NCBI GenBank assembly: GCA_002440125.1
Contig: DJRQ01000018.1
Coordinates: 1 to 11,921 of the forward strand
Source: Caryophanales bacterium UBA6356
GTDB taxonomy: Bacteria; Bacillota_I; Bacilli_A; RFN20; CAG-826
DNA: 11,921 nucleotides
Reading direction: 5' to 3'
A model generated the notes under the pieces. That model had not been told where the DNA came from. It saw only the letters and a program-made list of their open reading frames with translations, and made no database searches. Of the stretch, positions 1 to 6,958 are shown one piece after another. Each line of letters opens with the position of its first letter. Position 1 is the first letter of the stretch. Position numbers and translations under genes: made by a program.

Positions 1-970
1 ATTCTATCTTCGTGCCAACCATTCTGCGGCACGTTATTATCTCGTTCTCTTTGACATTGACGTCCTCTAAGAAACTGTTGGGCCCAAGTTCGGCATTCTC
101 GCCAATGACCGACGCCCCATAGATGAAAGTGTTAGGATGTATAATCGTATCGGCTCCGATCCTTGCGTAAGGGGAAATGTAGGTATTGGATGGGTCGTCG
201 ATAGAAACGCCCGCAAGCATATGCTCCTTATTGATGCGAAGCTGAAGGACTTTTGCGGCGTTTGCAAGCTGAATTCTGTCGTTAATGCCCATAGTCTCGG
301 TAGGATCTGATGCAACGTAGGATAATGCGCGCAATCCTTTTTTCACGAAAATATCGATAACATCCGTCAAATAGTATTCGCCGGCAGCATTTTTGGTGGT
401 GATTTTATCAAGGCTTTCAAAAAGCTCTTTGTTATTGAAGATATAGACGCCTGAATTTACCTCTTTTATCTTCTTTTCTTCTTCCGAAGCGTCTTTTTGT
501 TCTACGATTCTTAAAAAGCGACCTTCCTTATCCTTCACGATTCGCCCATAGCCAAAAGGATTCTCTGGGATAAAGGACATAACAGTGAGGTCGGATTTAT
601 TGTCTTCGTGGAAGCGAAACATCGCATCAAGGGTTTCCGTCCTTAAAAGGGGCGTATCTCCGCAACAAACGATAGTTTCTCCTTCTAGCCCCGCGAGGAT
701 TGGCGATGCCATCATAACGGCATGCCCAGATCCTTTTTGTTCTTTTTGCCAAACGACATCGCTCTCTTTCTTCACGATGGGCTCGCTTGTTTTCCCACCA
801 TACCCAATAACGGAAATCACCTTTTCACACCCGATTGGCTTTAATGCATCCAATATGTACTGCACCACGGGAACGCCTAAAATAGGCATGGATACTTTAG
901 AAATATCATCCCTTTTGCTCTTCATTCGCGAGCCTTTTCCGGCCGCTAAAACAATCGCGTATCGTTTCAT
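1..970 (-). CDS. glmU: GlmU, bifunctional N-acetylglucosamine-1-phosphate uridyltransferase / glucosamine-1-phosphate acetyltransferase (partial)
   Basis: Makes UDP-GlcNAc, the precursor of peptidoglycan and other envelope glycans, by acetylating GlcN-1-P and then transferring UMP from UTP; cytoplasmic. I translated the minus strand from the ATG at 970 and it stays open to the window edge, giving the first 323 residues of a family usually about 450-460 long, so the C-terminus lies outside. The nucleotidyltransferase signature LAAGKGSRM is at residues 8-16, the sugar/metal segment CGDTPLL is near 103-109 and GINDR is at 228-232. From about residue 247 imperfect hexapeptide repeats begin (IGADTIIHPN, VIGENAELGP), the start of the left-handed beta-helix acetyltransferase domain. 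AAGGAG lies 5 bases before the ATG. It sits 39 bases downstream of ispE and probably shares its transcript. Motifs were seen directly; both activities are inferred from the family, and the acetyltransferase active site is not in view. Confidence 0.95.
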   Translation of the reverse strand, partial: MKRYAIVLAAGKGSRMKSKRDDISKVSMPILGVPVVQYILDALKPIGCEKVISVIGYGGKTSEPIVKKESDVVWQKEQKGSGHAVMMASPILAGLEGETIVCCGDTPLLRTETLDAMFRFHEDNKSDLTVMSFIPENPFGYGRIVKDKEGRFLRIVEQKDASEEEKKIKEVNSGVYIFNNKELFESLDKITTKNAAGEYYLTDVIDIFVKKGLRALSYVASDPTETMGINDRIQLANAAKVLQLRINKEHMLAGVSIDDPSNTYISPYARIGADTIIHPNTFIYGASVIGENAELGPNSFLEDVNVKENEIITCRRMVGTKIE

Positions 971-1009
971 AAAAACTCCTTGTCCGAAAAATTCCCTTTT
1001 ATTATACCT

Positions 1010-1858
1010 TTAAAGAAGGGTTTTTGTGACTGTGGCAAAATATCCTTGGTCTAAGAAAAAACGAGCTGTTTCCTTGAGTTTCTTTAGGTCGCTACTTAAA
1101 GCAAAACAACTCGAACCACTTCCAGTCATCGAAGAAATGGGAAAGCCTTTTTTGCGTAAGGTTAGAACCACGTCTTGAACTTTTGGCAAAAGAGAACAAG
1201 CGGGTTCAAACAAGTCGTTCCCGACAGAACGCGCCAAAAGATCGTCGTCTCCCGTTTCCAAAGCCCGTAAGACTTCTTTGGTTTCTATCGGCGTCCTTTG
1301 GAAGGAATCGCAGGCTTCAAAGACCGCTTTGGTGCTAAGTCCTTCTTTTGGCTTCACAAGCAAGCAAAAATATTCCTTTTTTACGGGAATTGGGGTAAGA
1401 ACATCGCCAATGCCTTCAACAAGCGCCGCTTTACCATGTAAAAAGAAAGGCACGTCGGCGCCGATTGACGTTCCGATACGATCAAGCGTCTCTTCGTCGG
1501 TTTGAATTCCAAGTAACTTCGTTACACCCTTCATGACGGCAGCAGCATTCGACGATCCTCCGCCCAAACCGGCAGCAAACGGGATTTCCTTATGAATGGA
1601 GATATGAAAATTTTCTTTGAATCCAAACTCTCTTCGCATGGCTTCGACGGCTTTTGTGCAAAGGTTATGATGGACGTTAGAAAGGCCGATATCATCGCAA
1701 GTTATAAAAGTATCTTCGCTATATTTATCTAGAGAAATCTCGATGACGTCATGAAGCGCCAGGGGAAGAGTCACCATCTCAAGGTTGTGGTAAGAGTCTT
1801 CTTTTCTGTTTAGGACCCTGAGGGAGACGTTAATCTTCGAATAGGATTGGAGATCCAT
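1010..1858 (-). CDS. ispE: IspE, 4-diphosphocytidyl-2-C-methyl-D-erythritol kinase
   Basis: GHMP-family kinase that phosphorylates the 2-hydroxyl of CDP-methylerythritol with ATP, the fourth step of the MEP isoprenoid pathway; its presence implies MEP rather than mevalonate isoprenoid synthesis. From the ATG at 1858 it is 282 residues, normal for the family. Motifs in order: SYSKINVSL near the N-terminus (family PAKINL), DSYH, the ATP loop PFAAGLGGGSSNAAA, the catalytic-Asp segment GADVPFF and the C-terminal TGSGSSCF. An in-frame ATG at 1882 would add eight residues (MWLFKRHS). I prefer 1858 because it puts YSKIN at the usual distance from the N-terminus and because the likely promoter would leave only about 13 bases of leader before 1882. 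Neither start has a clear Shine-Dalgarno. Asn in GGGSSN also occurs in E. coli IspE, so it is not a defect. It precedes glmU by 39 bases; the ksgA-ispE-glmU order echoes Bacillus, with the intervening genes absent. Confidence 0.93.
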   Translation of the reverse strand: MDLQSYSKINVSLRVLNRKEDSYHNLEMVTLPLALHDVIEISLDKYSEDTFITCDDIGLSNVHHNLCTKAVEAMRREFGFKENFHISIHKEIPFAAGLGGGSSNAAAVMKGVTKLLGIQTDEETLDRIGTSIGADVPFFLHGKAALVEGIGDVLTPIPVKKEYFCLLVKPKEGLSTKAVFEACDSFQRTPIETKEVLRALETGDDDLLARSVGNDLFEPACSLLPKVQDVVLTLRKKGFPISSMTGSGSSCFALSSDLKKLKETARFFLDQGYFATVTKTLL

Positions 1859-1901
1859 CGAATGTCTTTTAAATAACCACATAAGTTAATTTCAAACAAA
1901 G

Positions 1902-1929
1902 ATTGTATAGAAAACAACCATTAAATCAA
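1902..1929 (-). promoter_or_regulatory. Probable sigma-A-type promoter for ispE-glmU
   Basis: On the minus strand TTGATT (1929-1924) and TACAAT (1907-1902) are separated by 16 bases: a 4/6 match at -35 and 5/6 at -10. It lies just downstream of the terminator-like hairpin after rsmA, where a fresh promoter is expected. Transcription would begin near 1895, giving a leader of about 37 bases to the preferred ispE start. Judged by eye only. Confidence 0.45.
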
Positions 1930-1970
1930 GATGATTAGACAACTATATCTCTATAACGTGGTTTCATAGG

Positions 1971-2044
1971 AAAAAAGAGCGATTCCAAGAGCCCAAAAAG
2001 AACCAAAATTAAAAATTAGAATTCAAAAATGGGGCTCTAGAATC
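1971..2044 (-). terminator. Long-loop intrinsic terminator-like hairpin after rsmA
   Basis: Read on the minus strand, GATTC-T-AGAGCCC (2044-2032) pairs with GGGCTCT-TG-GAATC (1994-1981): twelve base pairs with a small internal loop. A run of six T (1976-1971) follows four bases later. The T-run after a GC-containing stem, 57 bases beyond the rsmA stop, suggests Rho-independent termination of the mnmE-rsmA unit. The 37-base AT-rich loop is unusually long for a terminator, so it may instead be an RNA-stability element. The remainder of the rsmA-ispE gap (2045-2100) shows nothing I can name. Confidence 0.5.
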
Positions 2045-2100
2045 GTTTAAATTTTGCTGCCTTTAAAACCGAACGAGGAGTTCTAAGGGCGGCCTAGTCT

Positions 2101-2907
2101 TTATAAAAGGGCTTTTGCAAGCGATAGATATTGGGCTAAAGAAAGGTTTTCAGGCCTTTCTTTAATATCGATACACGCCTTCTTTAGAACATCCTTCGCT
2201 TTTAAAGAGTCGCCCAAATAGGAAGTGAGATTGTTCAATATCGTTTTTCGACGGTGCAAAAAGAGGGCCGTCATCACCTTGTAAAGGTCTTTCGGAGACA
2301 CAGTACCTTCGTCGTCTTTGAAAGACATCGAGAAAACGACCGAGTCAATGTGTGGCATAGGCAAAAAAGAGGTTCTAGGAACAAACATCTCTTTTTTGAC
2401 AAAAGCACGATACGAAAGAAGTATTGGAAGTGGCCCGTAATCGGGTGTTCCTATTTTCGAAGTAATCCTCGTAAACGCCTCTTTTTGAACCATCAGGGAA
2501 GCTTTAGTAAGACGCTTCCCATCAAGTAAAATGCGTTCGATAAGGGAAGTTGTAATGTAGTAAGGAAGATTCCCTACGACTTTGTCATAAGTTGAGAAAT
2601 CCCATCGCAAGGCATTACCAACCAACGGATGGACGTTTTCTTTTTCCGAGAAGTCGCCTTTTAGCTTCGTAATAAGGCCTTCATCGATATCGATAAGATC
2701 GCTGTCGGATCCGCTTTGAGCGATGAAATAAGATAAAGAGCCCGCTCCAGGCCCAATTTCAAGAACGCGGTCCGACGGCTTAAGCTCGGCGAAGGAAACG
2801 ATTTTTTCGCAAACATCCGGATCAATTAAAAAATTTTGGCCAACCTCGTGTTTCGCCAAAAACTTATATTCCTTAACTTTTTCGAAATAGGAATCAACGC
2901 TTATCAT
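2101..2907 (-). CDS. rsmA: RsmA/KsgA, 16S rRNA (adenine-N6,N6) dimethyltransferase
   Basis: Dimethylates the two adjacent adenines in the 3'-terminal hairpin of 16S rRNA (A1518 and A1519 in E. coli numbering) using S-adenosylmethionine, a late step of 30S assembly; loss usually gives kasugamycin resistance. It is 268 residues, normal length. Motifs: EVGQNFLID at 21-29, the SAM-binding loop VLEIGPGAGSLS at 48-59, the catalytic motif GNLPYYITT at 112-120 and FLPMPHIDSV at 181-190 (family FxPxPxVxS). The ATG at 2907 has GGAGG six bases upstream, one of the best ribosome binding sites in the window. It overlaps the end of rnmV by 14 bases, suggesting translational coupling. The rnmV-rsmA pairing is classic for Bacillota. 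Probably the last gene of its operon. Confidence 0.96.
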   Translation of the reverse strand: MISVDSYFEKVKEYKFLAKHEVGQNFLIDPDVCEKIVSFAELKPSDRVLEIGPGAGSLSYFIAQSGSDSDLIDIDEGLITKLKGDFSEKENVHPLVGNALRWDFSTYDKVVGNLPYYITTSLIERILLDGKRLTKASLMVQKEAFTRITSKIGTPDYGPLPILLSYRAFVKKEMFVPRTSFLPMPHIDSVVFSMSFKDDEGTVSPKDLYKVMTALFLHRRKTILNNLTSYLGDSLKAKDVLKKACIDIKERPENLSLAQYLSLAKALL

Positions 2908-3436
2908 AAAGCACCTCCATCAAGTCTTTTTTCGTAAGTCCAAGCATGTTGCATCGTTTTAAAAGGGTTTTGCCGTTGCACTCGCCAAGATGGAGCTTTT
3001 CTTCCAAAAAGGCCCTTTTCTGCTCCGAGAAAGAGCATCCAACTAACCCAAGTTCAAGCAAATCGCCATAATCAATCGTCTTCCTTGATGGCATTCCATC
3101 ATCTTTAATAAGATGTTCTAGCGCTTCGAGTATAGTGTCTTTGGAACACTCGGCTACGCCAACTTTACGGCCTTTTATTGCCTTTTTCTTGGGTACAAAA
3201 GCATTCTCAAGCCCTTTTACCTCATTATTCAAAATATCCCGTATCCTTTTGCCAGGAGCATCGGGGTCGGTCAAAACAATCACCGGTCTTGTTTTGGCTG
3301 TTTCACGAACCAGCTCAATCGTTTCACGTGAAACTTCTGATCCATTCGTCGTTATAATGTCGCAATCCAAGAAAGAGTGGATAAGGTCTCTATCCATCTT
3401 CCCTTCGACAACCAAAACAGCATCAATCCTTCTCAT
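2894..3436 (-). CDS. rnmV: RnmV, ribonuclease M5 (5S rRNA maturation, Toprim domain)
   Basis: Cleaves both sides of precursor 5S rRNA to give the mature species, working with ribosomal protein L18; a Bacillota-specific enzyme. The N-terminal Toprim domain shows VVEGK (catalytic Glu) close to the start, TNGSE after it, and LTDPDAPG carrying the metal-binding DxD. A second, less conserved domain follows (ELGLVGCS, then GKTLLKRCNMLGLTKKDLMEVL), where RNase M5 recognises its substrate. I choose the ATG at 3436 (180 residues, MRRIDAVLVVEG): it starts one base after the tatD stop and matches the B. subtilis N-terminus (MKIKEIIVVEG). The upstream ATG at 3451 adds five residues and has no ribosome binding site. 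The TGA stop (2896-2894) lies inside rsmA and supports the standard code. Its coding sequence contains a parS-like palindrome (3320-3335). Confidence 0.94.
   Translation of the reverse strand: MRRIDAVLVVEGKMDRDLIHSFLDCDIITTNGSEVSRETIELVRETAKTRPVIVLTDPDAPGKRIRDILNNEVKGLENAFVPKKKAIKGRKVGVAECSKDTILEALEHLIKDDGMPSRKTIDYGDLLELGLVGCSFSEQKRAFLEEKLHLGECNGKTLLKRCNMLGLTKKDLMEVLYDKR
3320..3335. promoter_or_regulatory. parS-like ParB (Spo0J) binding site inside rnmV
   Basis: The 14-base core GTTTCACGTGAAAC (3321-3334) is a perfect palindrome and matches the Bacillota parS consensus TGTTNCACGTGAAACA at every core position; only the two outermost bases differ (C and T instead of T and A), a 14/16 match. 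parS sites near oriC nucleate ParB sliding clamps and recruit SMC for chromosome segregation. The site spans codons for SRET in rnmV, a segment not conserved in the B. subtilis protein, so protein constraint does not readily explain the palindrome. No parA or parB gene is in the window. Confidence 0.75.
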
Positions 3437-3437
3437 A

Positions 3438-4211
3438 TTAATGTTCCACATGAAACAGACGACAAACGTTCTCGTCGGTTTTTCCGATTAGTTCCTTTAC
3501 ACTGATTCCTCGAAGCTTTGCAATCTCCTCGGCGATATAGGTCAAAAAAGAAGGCTCGTTTGTTTTCCCCCGATAGGGAATGGGCGTTAGGTAGGGCGCA
3601 TCGGTTTCGAGCAAAAGCCTATCCATCGGGCAATTGGCCGCATTTTGTTTCGGGGATAAAGCGTTTTTGAAAGTAACTGGACCATCAAAACCAAAGTAGC
3701 AATCGAAATTCTTACTAAAAGCCTTCATCATCTCCAAAGAACCGGAATAGCAATGCAACGAAAAATTCATTTTGACAGGGTGACTCAACAGAATATCGAA
3801 AGTATCTTGCAAAGCGTCTCTGGCGTGAATCGTAATCGGCAAAGAAAGGCGGTTGGCAATTTCTATCTGCCAGACGAAAAAGTCTTTTTGACGCGCTCGG
3901 CGAAGCGGATCTTTCTCCCAATGGTAATCGAGACCGATTTCCCCGATAGCAACGACTTTGTCGTCTTTCGCAAGTTCTTCAATGCGTTCTAAATCGCTTT
4001 CTTTTACGCCCTCGATATTTTCGGGATGGATTCCTACAGCAGCATAGCAACCATCAAATTCATGAGCGATAGAAACCGCTTTAAGGGAGCTTTCAAGATC
4101 CCAACCAACACAAAGCGCTCCTTTTACGCCTTTTTGCTTCATTCTTTCGTAGATTTCTTTCCGGTCTTCATAAAGAATTCCGTCGTTAATATGACAATGA
4201 GAATCAAACAT
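3438..4211 (-). CDS. tatD: TatD-family metal-dependent deoxyribonuclease
   Basis: TatD-type TIM-barrel hydrolase; family members are Mg2+-dependent 3'-5' exonucleases on DNA or RNA and have also been linked to D-aminoacyl-tRNA deacylation in Bacillus. From the ATG at 4211 it is 257 residues, normal length. Metal and active-site motifs are complete: FDSHCH (H5, H7), GEIGLDYHW with E91, ITIHAR with H129, LHCYSGS with H153 and ETDAPYL with D204. A TTG six codons upstream (4229) keeps the frame open, but it lies inside mnmE and homologues start directly at the MFDSHCH-type sequence. The chosen start lies two bases after the mnmE stop, and the gene ends one base before rnmV, so the three are probably co-translated. 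The tatD-rnmV-rsmA order matches B. subtilis yabD-rnmV-ksgA (which has yabE between the first two). The exact physiological substrate cannot be told from the sequence. Confidence 0.93.
   Translation of the reverse strand: MFDSHCHINDGILYEDRKEIYERMKQKGVKGALCVGWDLESSLKAVSIAHEFDGCYAAVGIHPENIEGVKESDLERIEELAKDDKVVAIGEIGLDYHWEKDPLRRARQKDFFVWQIEIANRLSLPITIHARDALQDTFDILLSHPVKMNFSLHCYSGSLEMMKAFSKNFDCYFGFDGPVTFKNALSPKQNAANCPMDRLLLETDAPYLTPIPYRGKTNEPSFLTYIAEEIAKLRGISVKELIGKTDENVCRLFHVEH
3442..3457. promoter_or_regulatory. Second parS-like site at the tatD-rnmV junction
   Basis: TGTTCCACATGAAACA matches TGTTNCACGTGAAACA at 15 of 16 positions; the single difference is A for G at 3450, in the central CG. 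It lies in the last codons of tatD, 122 bp centre to centre from the site at 3320-3335. Closely spaced parS sites near the origin are known in Bacteria. Because the central CG is altered, binding may be weaker than at a perfect site. Confidence 0.62.
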
Positions 4212-4213
4212 CT

Positions 4214-5539
4214 TTATTTCCCCACGCAAAAACGACTAAAGATTTCATCCGAAATGTCATTGGTGACATCTTCGCCAAGAAGTTCCTTTGAAACGCTCCA
4301 CGCTTTATGGATAGAGACATTGATAAGATCGATTGGATAGTTTTGTTCCGCTTCTTTTTGGCTCTCCAAAAGCAAGGAATCAATTTGTTTAAGCAAGCCT
4401 ATTTGCCGAGCATTCGATAAAGAAGGGGTGTTGAAACTCGAAGAACCGACCCCCAAAACATCAACCATTTTCTTTTTGAGTTCTTCTACGTCTTTATTTA
4501 AAGCCGACACATACACGCCGTCTTTCTTCTTGTCGCCGAAATAAAGATCGGCTTTGTTGTAAACTTTCAAAACAAGCTTCCCTTCAGTAACTTTTCCGAT
4601 GTTTTCGGGGACGATAGGAGAAGAGGCATCCATTACTAAAAGCACAAGGTCGCTATTGGCAATCGATTCTTCGCTTTTCTTTACGCCAAGCCTTTCGATA
4701 AAATCCTCGGTCTTATGAAGTCCTGCCGTATCCAAAAGGAAGAATGGGATGCCGTCCACCTCAAAAGAGCCTTCCACGAGATCTCGAGTGGTTCCTGCAA
4801 TAGGTGAAACAATTGCTTTGTCTTCGTTAAGCAAAGCGTTCAAAAGCGAAGATTTCCCGACATTAGGAACGCCTGCAATAGAAACCTTCACTCCCTCTTT
4901 TATAATCTTCCCTTTTTTTCCATTTTGAATGAGATTTGCAATTGTTTTTCTAATTTTTTCAGTCTCCAAAACAATCTTTTGTTCATTCGCCACTTCAATA
5001 TCTTCAAATTCGGGATAATCAATGTTCACTTCGATAAGAGAAAGAAGATCGGCCAAACTCTTTTCGATGGGACGAATAAGGGAGGAAGTCTCCCCCTTTA
5101 AAGAAAGCAAGGCGAGATTCTTCCCTTCTATCGTTAAAGCGTTAATCATTTCGTTAACAGCTTCGCTTTCGATAAGATCCATCTTGCCATTCAAAAACGC
5201 ACGTTCCGTAAACTCCCCATTTTTCGCATAGCGCGCTCCTTTCGAAAGATAGGCTTCGATGATTTCGTTAGCGATAAGAAGAGAGCCGTGGCAAGATATT
5301 TCCACAACCTCTTCTCCCGTCATTGAAGAATTTTGCGGATATAAGAGCAAAATCACTTGATCAATCGTTCGCTTCTCATTAACGATCTCTCCGAAAACCA
5401 TTTTTCTCGTTCCATCGATTTTTGAAGGATCCGAAAAAAGTTTCCTGGTGATTTCGAAAGCGTCTCTTCCGCTTACGCGAATAAGTGCTAAAGCGGATTT
5501 AAGGGGCGCTGTTGCCAAAGCGATTATCGTGTCAGACAT
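4214..5539 (-). CDS. mnmE: MnmE (TrmE/ThdF), tRNA-modification GTPase
   Basis: With MnmG it installs the (carboxymethyl)aminomethyl group at C5 of wobble uridine 34 in tRNAs, using a one-carbon donor from a folate, GTP hydrolysis and FAD in the partner. 441 residues, full length. An N-terminal tetrahydrofolate-binding domain covers about 1-115 (TGEEVVEISCHG at 74-85), then a helical region split by the inserted G domain: G1 GVPNVGKSS 223-231, G2 TTRD 250-253, G3 DTAG 270-273, G4 NKAD 328-331. The C-terminal CVGK at 438-441 is the family CxGK motif, with the catalytic Cys. GAGG lies 10 bases before the ATG. It starts two bases after the stop of the upstream membrane protein. mnmG, its usual neighbour, is not adjacent here; it must lie elsewhere if the pathway is intact. 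Confidence 0.97.
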   Translation of the reverse strand: MSDTIIALATAPLKSALALIRVSGRDAFEITRKLFSDPSKIDGTRKMVFGEIVNEKRTIDQVILLLYPQNSSMTGEEVVEISCHGSLLIANEIIEAYLSKGARYAKNGEFTERAFLNGKMDLIESEAVNEMINALTIEGKNLALLSLKGETSSLIRPIEKSLADLLSLIEVNIDYPEFEDIEVANEQKIVLETEKIRKTIANLIQNGKKGKIIKEGVKVSIAGVPNVGKSSLLNALLNEDKAIVSPIAGTTRDLVEGSFEVDGIPFFLLDTAGLHKTEDFIERLGVKKSEESIANSDLVLLVMDASSPIVPENIGKVTEGKLVLKVYNKADLYFGDKKKDGVYVSALNKDVEELKKKMVDVLGVGSSSFNTPSLSNARQIGLLKQIDSLLLESQKEAEQNYPIDLINVSIHKAWSVSKELLGEDVTNDISDEIFSRFCVGK

Positions 5540-5541
5540 AT

Positions 5542-6252
5542 CTATAAATCCTCGCTATTAGAATAAAATGTATTTGTTTTAGCGGTGCTTTTTGTGTTTT
5601 TTGAATTTATTTTCGAAATAAGGAAAGCCAAAAGCAAAGCAACGCCATAGGAGAAGCATAGACAAATGAGAATGTAAAAGAAATAGCAAACCCCAAAAAA
5701 CGAATCATCGAAGAAAGATGGTTTAAGAATTCTTTGAGAAGGCGCCAAAAAGCCTGATAAGTCTTTCGTAGTTCCAAAATAAATCAACGCAATAGCCATA
5801 TAAAAGAGAACAAAAGAAAGACCGAAAATGGAAAAAAAGAAAATGTTATGCGGTTTTTGTGGCGTAAAAACGAAAGCGAGCAATAACAAAAGAGGAACGA
5901 AAACACTTAAATATAAAGCGTCTTCAGTAAGGAAAGATCCCCAAGCGGAATTAGAGAAATCAAAAATAGGGAAGGCCAAAGCAAAAGTAAGAAAAAGATG
6001 AAGAACGCCAAAGCAAATAGTGCTAAGAGAAAGACAAGAGATCCACAAAGAAACCTCTTCTTTTTTAGAAAAAAAGAGATAGAAAGCATTCATTAAAGAA
6101 ACAACGATGGAAAGAATACCAAAGAATTGGGATGGATTTAAGAAATGAAAGCTTTTCTCCGGTTGAACGGAGCAAAAAAGAACTCCAATCAAAGAAAGGA
6201 TCGACACAAGAATGTAGGTGGCAACCAAAGCCAAACGTTTATTCGTGTTCAT
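5542..6252 (-). CDS. Hypothetical six-TM integral membrane protein
   Basis: I do not recognise this gene. The 236-residue product is strongly hydrophobic with six likely membrane spans at about 7-28, 42-62, 68-94, 112-130, 137-160 and 184-213, rich in Phe, Leu and Ser. Loops are short, and the C-terminal tail (214-236) is polar and Ser/Thr/Asn/Lys-rich. Lys/Arg at the N-terminus and after span six predict both ends inside. No catalytic motif, Walker box or transporter signature is evident. It has a clear ribosome binding site (GGAGAGG, 5 bases before the ATG) and stops with TAG two bases before mnmE, so it is very likely expressed and leads that operon. A terminator lies between it and khpB; I see no convincing promoter in the 87-base gap, because the TATTAT at 6265-6270 would start transcription too close to the ribosome binding site. 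Readthrough from khpB is possible. A role in tRNA modification is not implied by position alone. Confidence 0.85.
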   Translation of the reverse strand: MNTNKRLALVATYILVSILSLIGVLFCSVQPEKSFHFLNPSQFFGILSIVVSLMNAFYLFFSKKEEVSLWISCLSLSTICFGVLHLFLTFALAFPIFDFSNSAWGSFLTEDALYLSVFVPLLLLLAFVFTPQKPHNIFFFSIFGLSFVLFYMAIALIYFGTTKDLSGFLAPSQRILKPSFFDDSFFGVCYFFYILICLCFSYGVALLLAFLISKINSKNTKSTAKTNTFYSNSEDL

Positions 6253-6277
6253 TTTGACCTCTCCATAATATTAGAAG

Positions 6278-6287
6278 AAAACGTTTT
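6278..6287. repeat. Small palindrome upstream of the membrane-protein gene
   Basis: AAAACGTTTT is a perfect 10-base palindrome, flanked by G on one side and TC on the other, between the khpB terminator and the ribosome binding site of the six-TM gene. It loosely resembles the half-symmetry of a catabolite-response (cre) element, but the outer bases do not match well. It could be an operator or chance in an AT-rich gap. Confidence 0.3.
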
Positions 6288-6292
6288 TCGTT

Positions 6293-6320
6293 AAAAGAAA
6301 AGGCCGCATTAGGCAGCCTT
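6293..6320 (-). terminator. Rho-independent terminator after khpB
   Basis: On the minus strand AAGGCTGC (6320-6313), loop CTAAT, GCGGCCTT (6307-6300): an 8-bp stem with one G-U pair, followed by TTCTTTT. It begins 20 bases past the khpB stop and ends the rpmH-rnpA-yidC-khpB unit. Stem, loop size and U-tract are all canonical. Confidence 0.82.
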
Positions 6321-6339
6321 ACAATTTTAAAAGTCCGCT

Positions 6340-6939
6340 TTAATCGACGTATTTTATCACAACCGCTCGGGCGGCACCTTCGCCAGTCGACTCGGTTTTG
6401 ATGTGTTCCATGCCGCTTAAGGTATTGTGGACGATTCTTCTCTCATCCGGCGTCATGGGTTCTAATTTAACATCCACGTGACTTTTAAGGACTTCATTCG
6501 CATTCCTTCTAGCCACATAAGTCAAACGTCCGTATTTGTCCTCTTTGTAACCACCGACATCAAGAAGAATGCGATAGCGATGACGGAATTTGTTACTAAC
6601 CGCCAAGCGAACAAGCTCATTAAGGGCTTGAAGGGTCCTGCCATTCTTTCCAATGAGGACTGGATTTCTCTTCGAATCGATGCAAACACGAATGATATCG
6701 TCTTCCACATGGGCTTCGGTCGTGATTTCAATCCCCAAAGCACCAACAGCATCTTTCAAATACTGTTCGGCATATTCGAGTGCATCCTTTTCTTCATACA
6801 CCTCAATTGTCGCTTCTTTGCGGAAAAGGCCTTTTTTCTCATCCGTTACCTTGTAAACAAGATTTTCCGAAGCGATTCCAAGCTCTTCCGAAGCCGCCTT
6901 CAAAGCCTCTTCAACCGTCTTTCCTTTAAATTCTCTCAT
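6340..6939 (-). CDS. khpB: KhpB (Jag/EloR), KH and R3H domain RNA-binding protein
   Basis: RNA-binding protein that in Firmicutes pairs with KhpA and influences cell elongation and division, in Streptococcus through StkP-dependent control. 199 residues. Domains in order: an N-terminal Jag_N domain at about 1-50 (FKGKTVEEAL, and GLFRKEATIEV with the conserved GLF), a short acidic link, a KH domain at about 70-130 with its GxxG loop as LIGKNGRTL (GKNG 97-100), and an R3H domain at about 135-199 with RRIVH at 167-171 (R and H three residues apart). ATG at 6939 with AAGGAG seven bases upstream. It follows yidC by 19 bases; the yidC-jag pairing is conserved across Bacillota. An intrinsic terminator follows it. 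There is no long linker, so this is the compact form of the family. Confidence 0.94.
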   Translation of the reverse strand: MREFKGKTVEEALKAASEELGIASENLVYKVTDEKKGLFRKEATIEVYEEKDALEYAEQYLKDAVGALGIEITTEAHVEDDIIRVCIDSKRNPVLIGKNGRTLQALNELVRLAVSNKFRHRYRILLDVGGYKEDKYGRLTYVARRNANEVLKSHVDVKLEPMTPDERRIVHNTLSGMEHIKTESTGEGAARAVVIKYVD

Positions 6940-6958
6940 TCAAAGACTCCTTCACGAA

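Noticed and set aside
1001..1006. TATAAT on the minus strand just before glmU, as a glmU promoter
   Set aside because: No -35-like hexamer at 15-19 bases upstream; glmU is more simply read from the ispE promoter.
585..1013. 142-codon plus-strand open frame opposite glmU
   Set aside because: Antisense to the nucleotidyltransferase domain of glmU; no motif.
4212..4229. Upstream TTG start for tatD
   Set aside because: It would overlap mnmE by 16 bases and add six residues before MFDSHCH, whereas the family starts at that motif.
6471..6486. CACGTG in khpB as a third parS site
   Set aside because: Only the central bases match; about 9 of 16 consensus positions, no better than chance.
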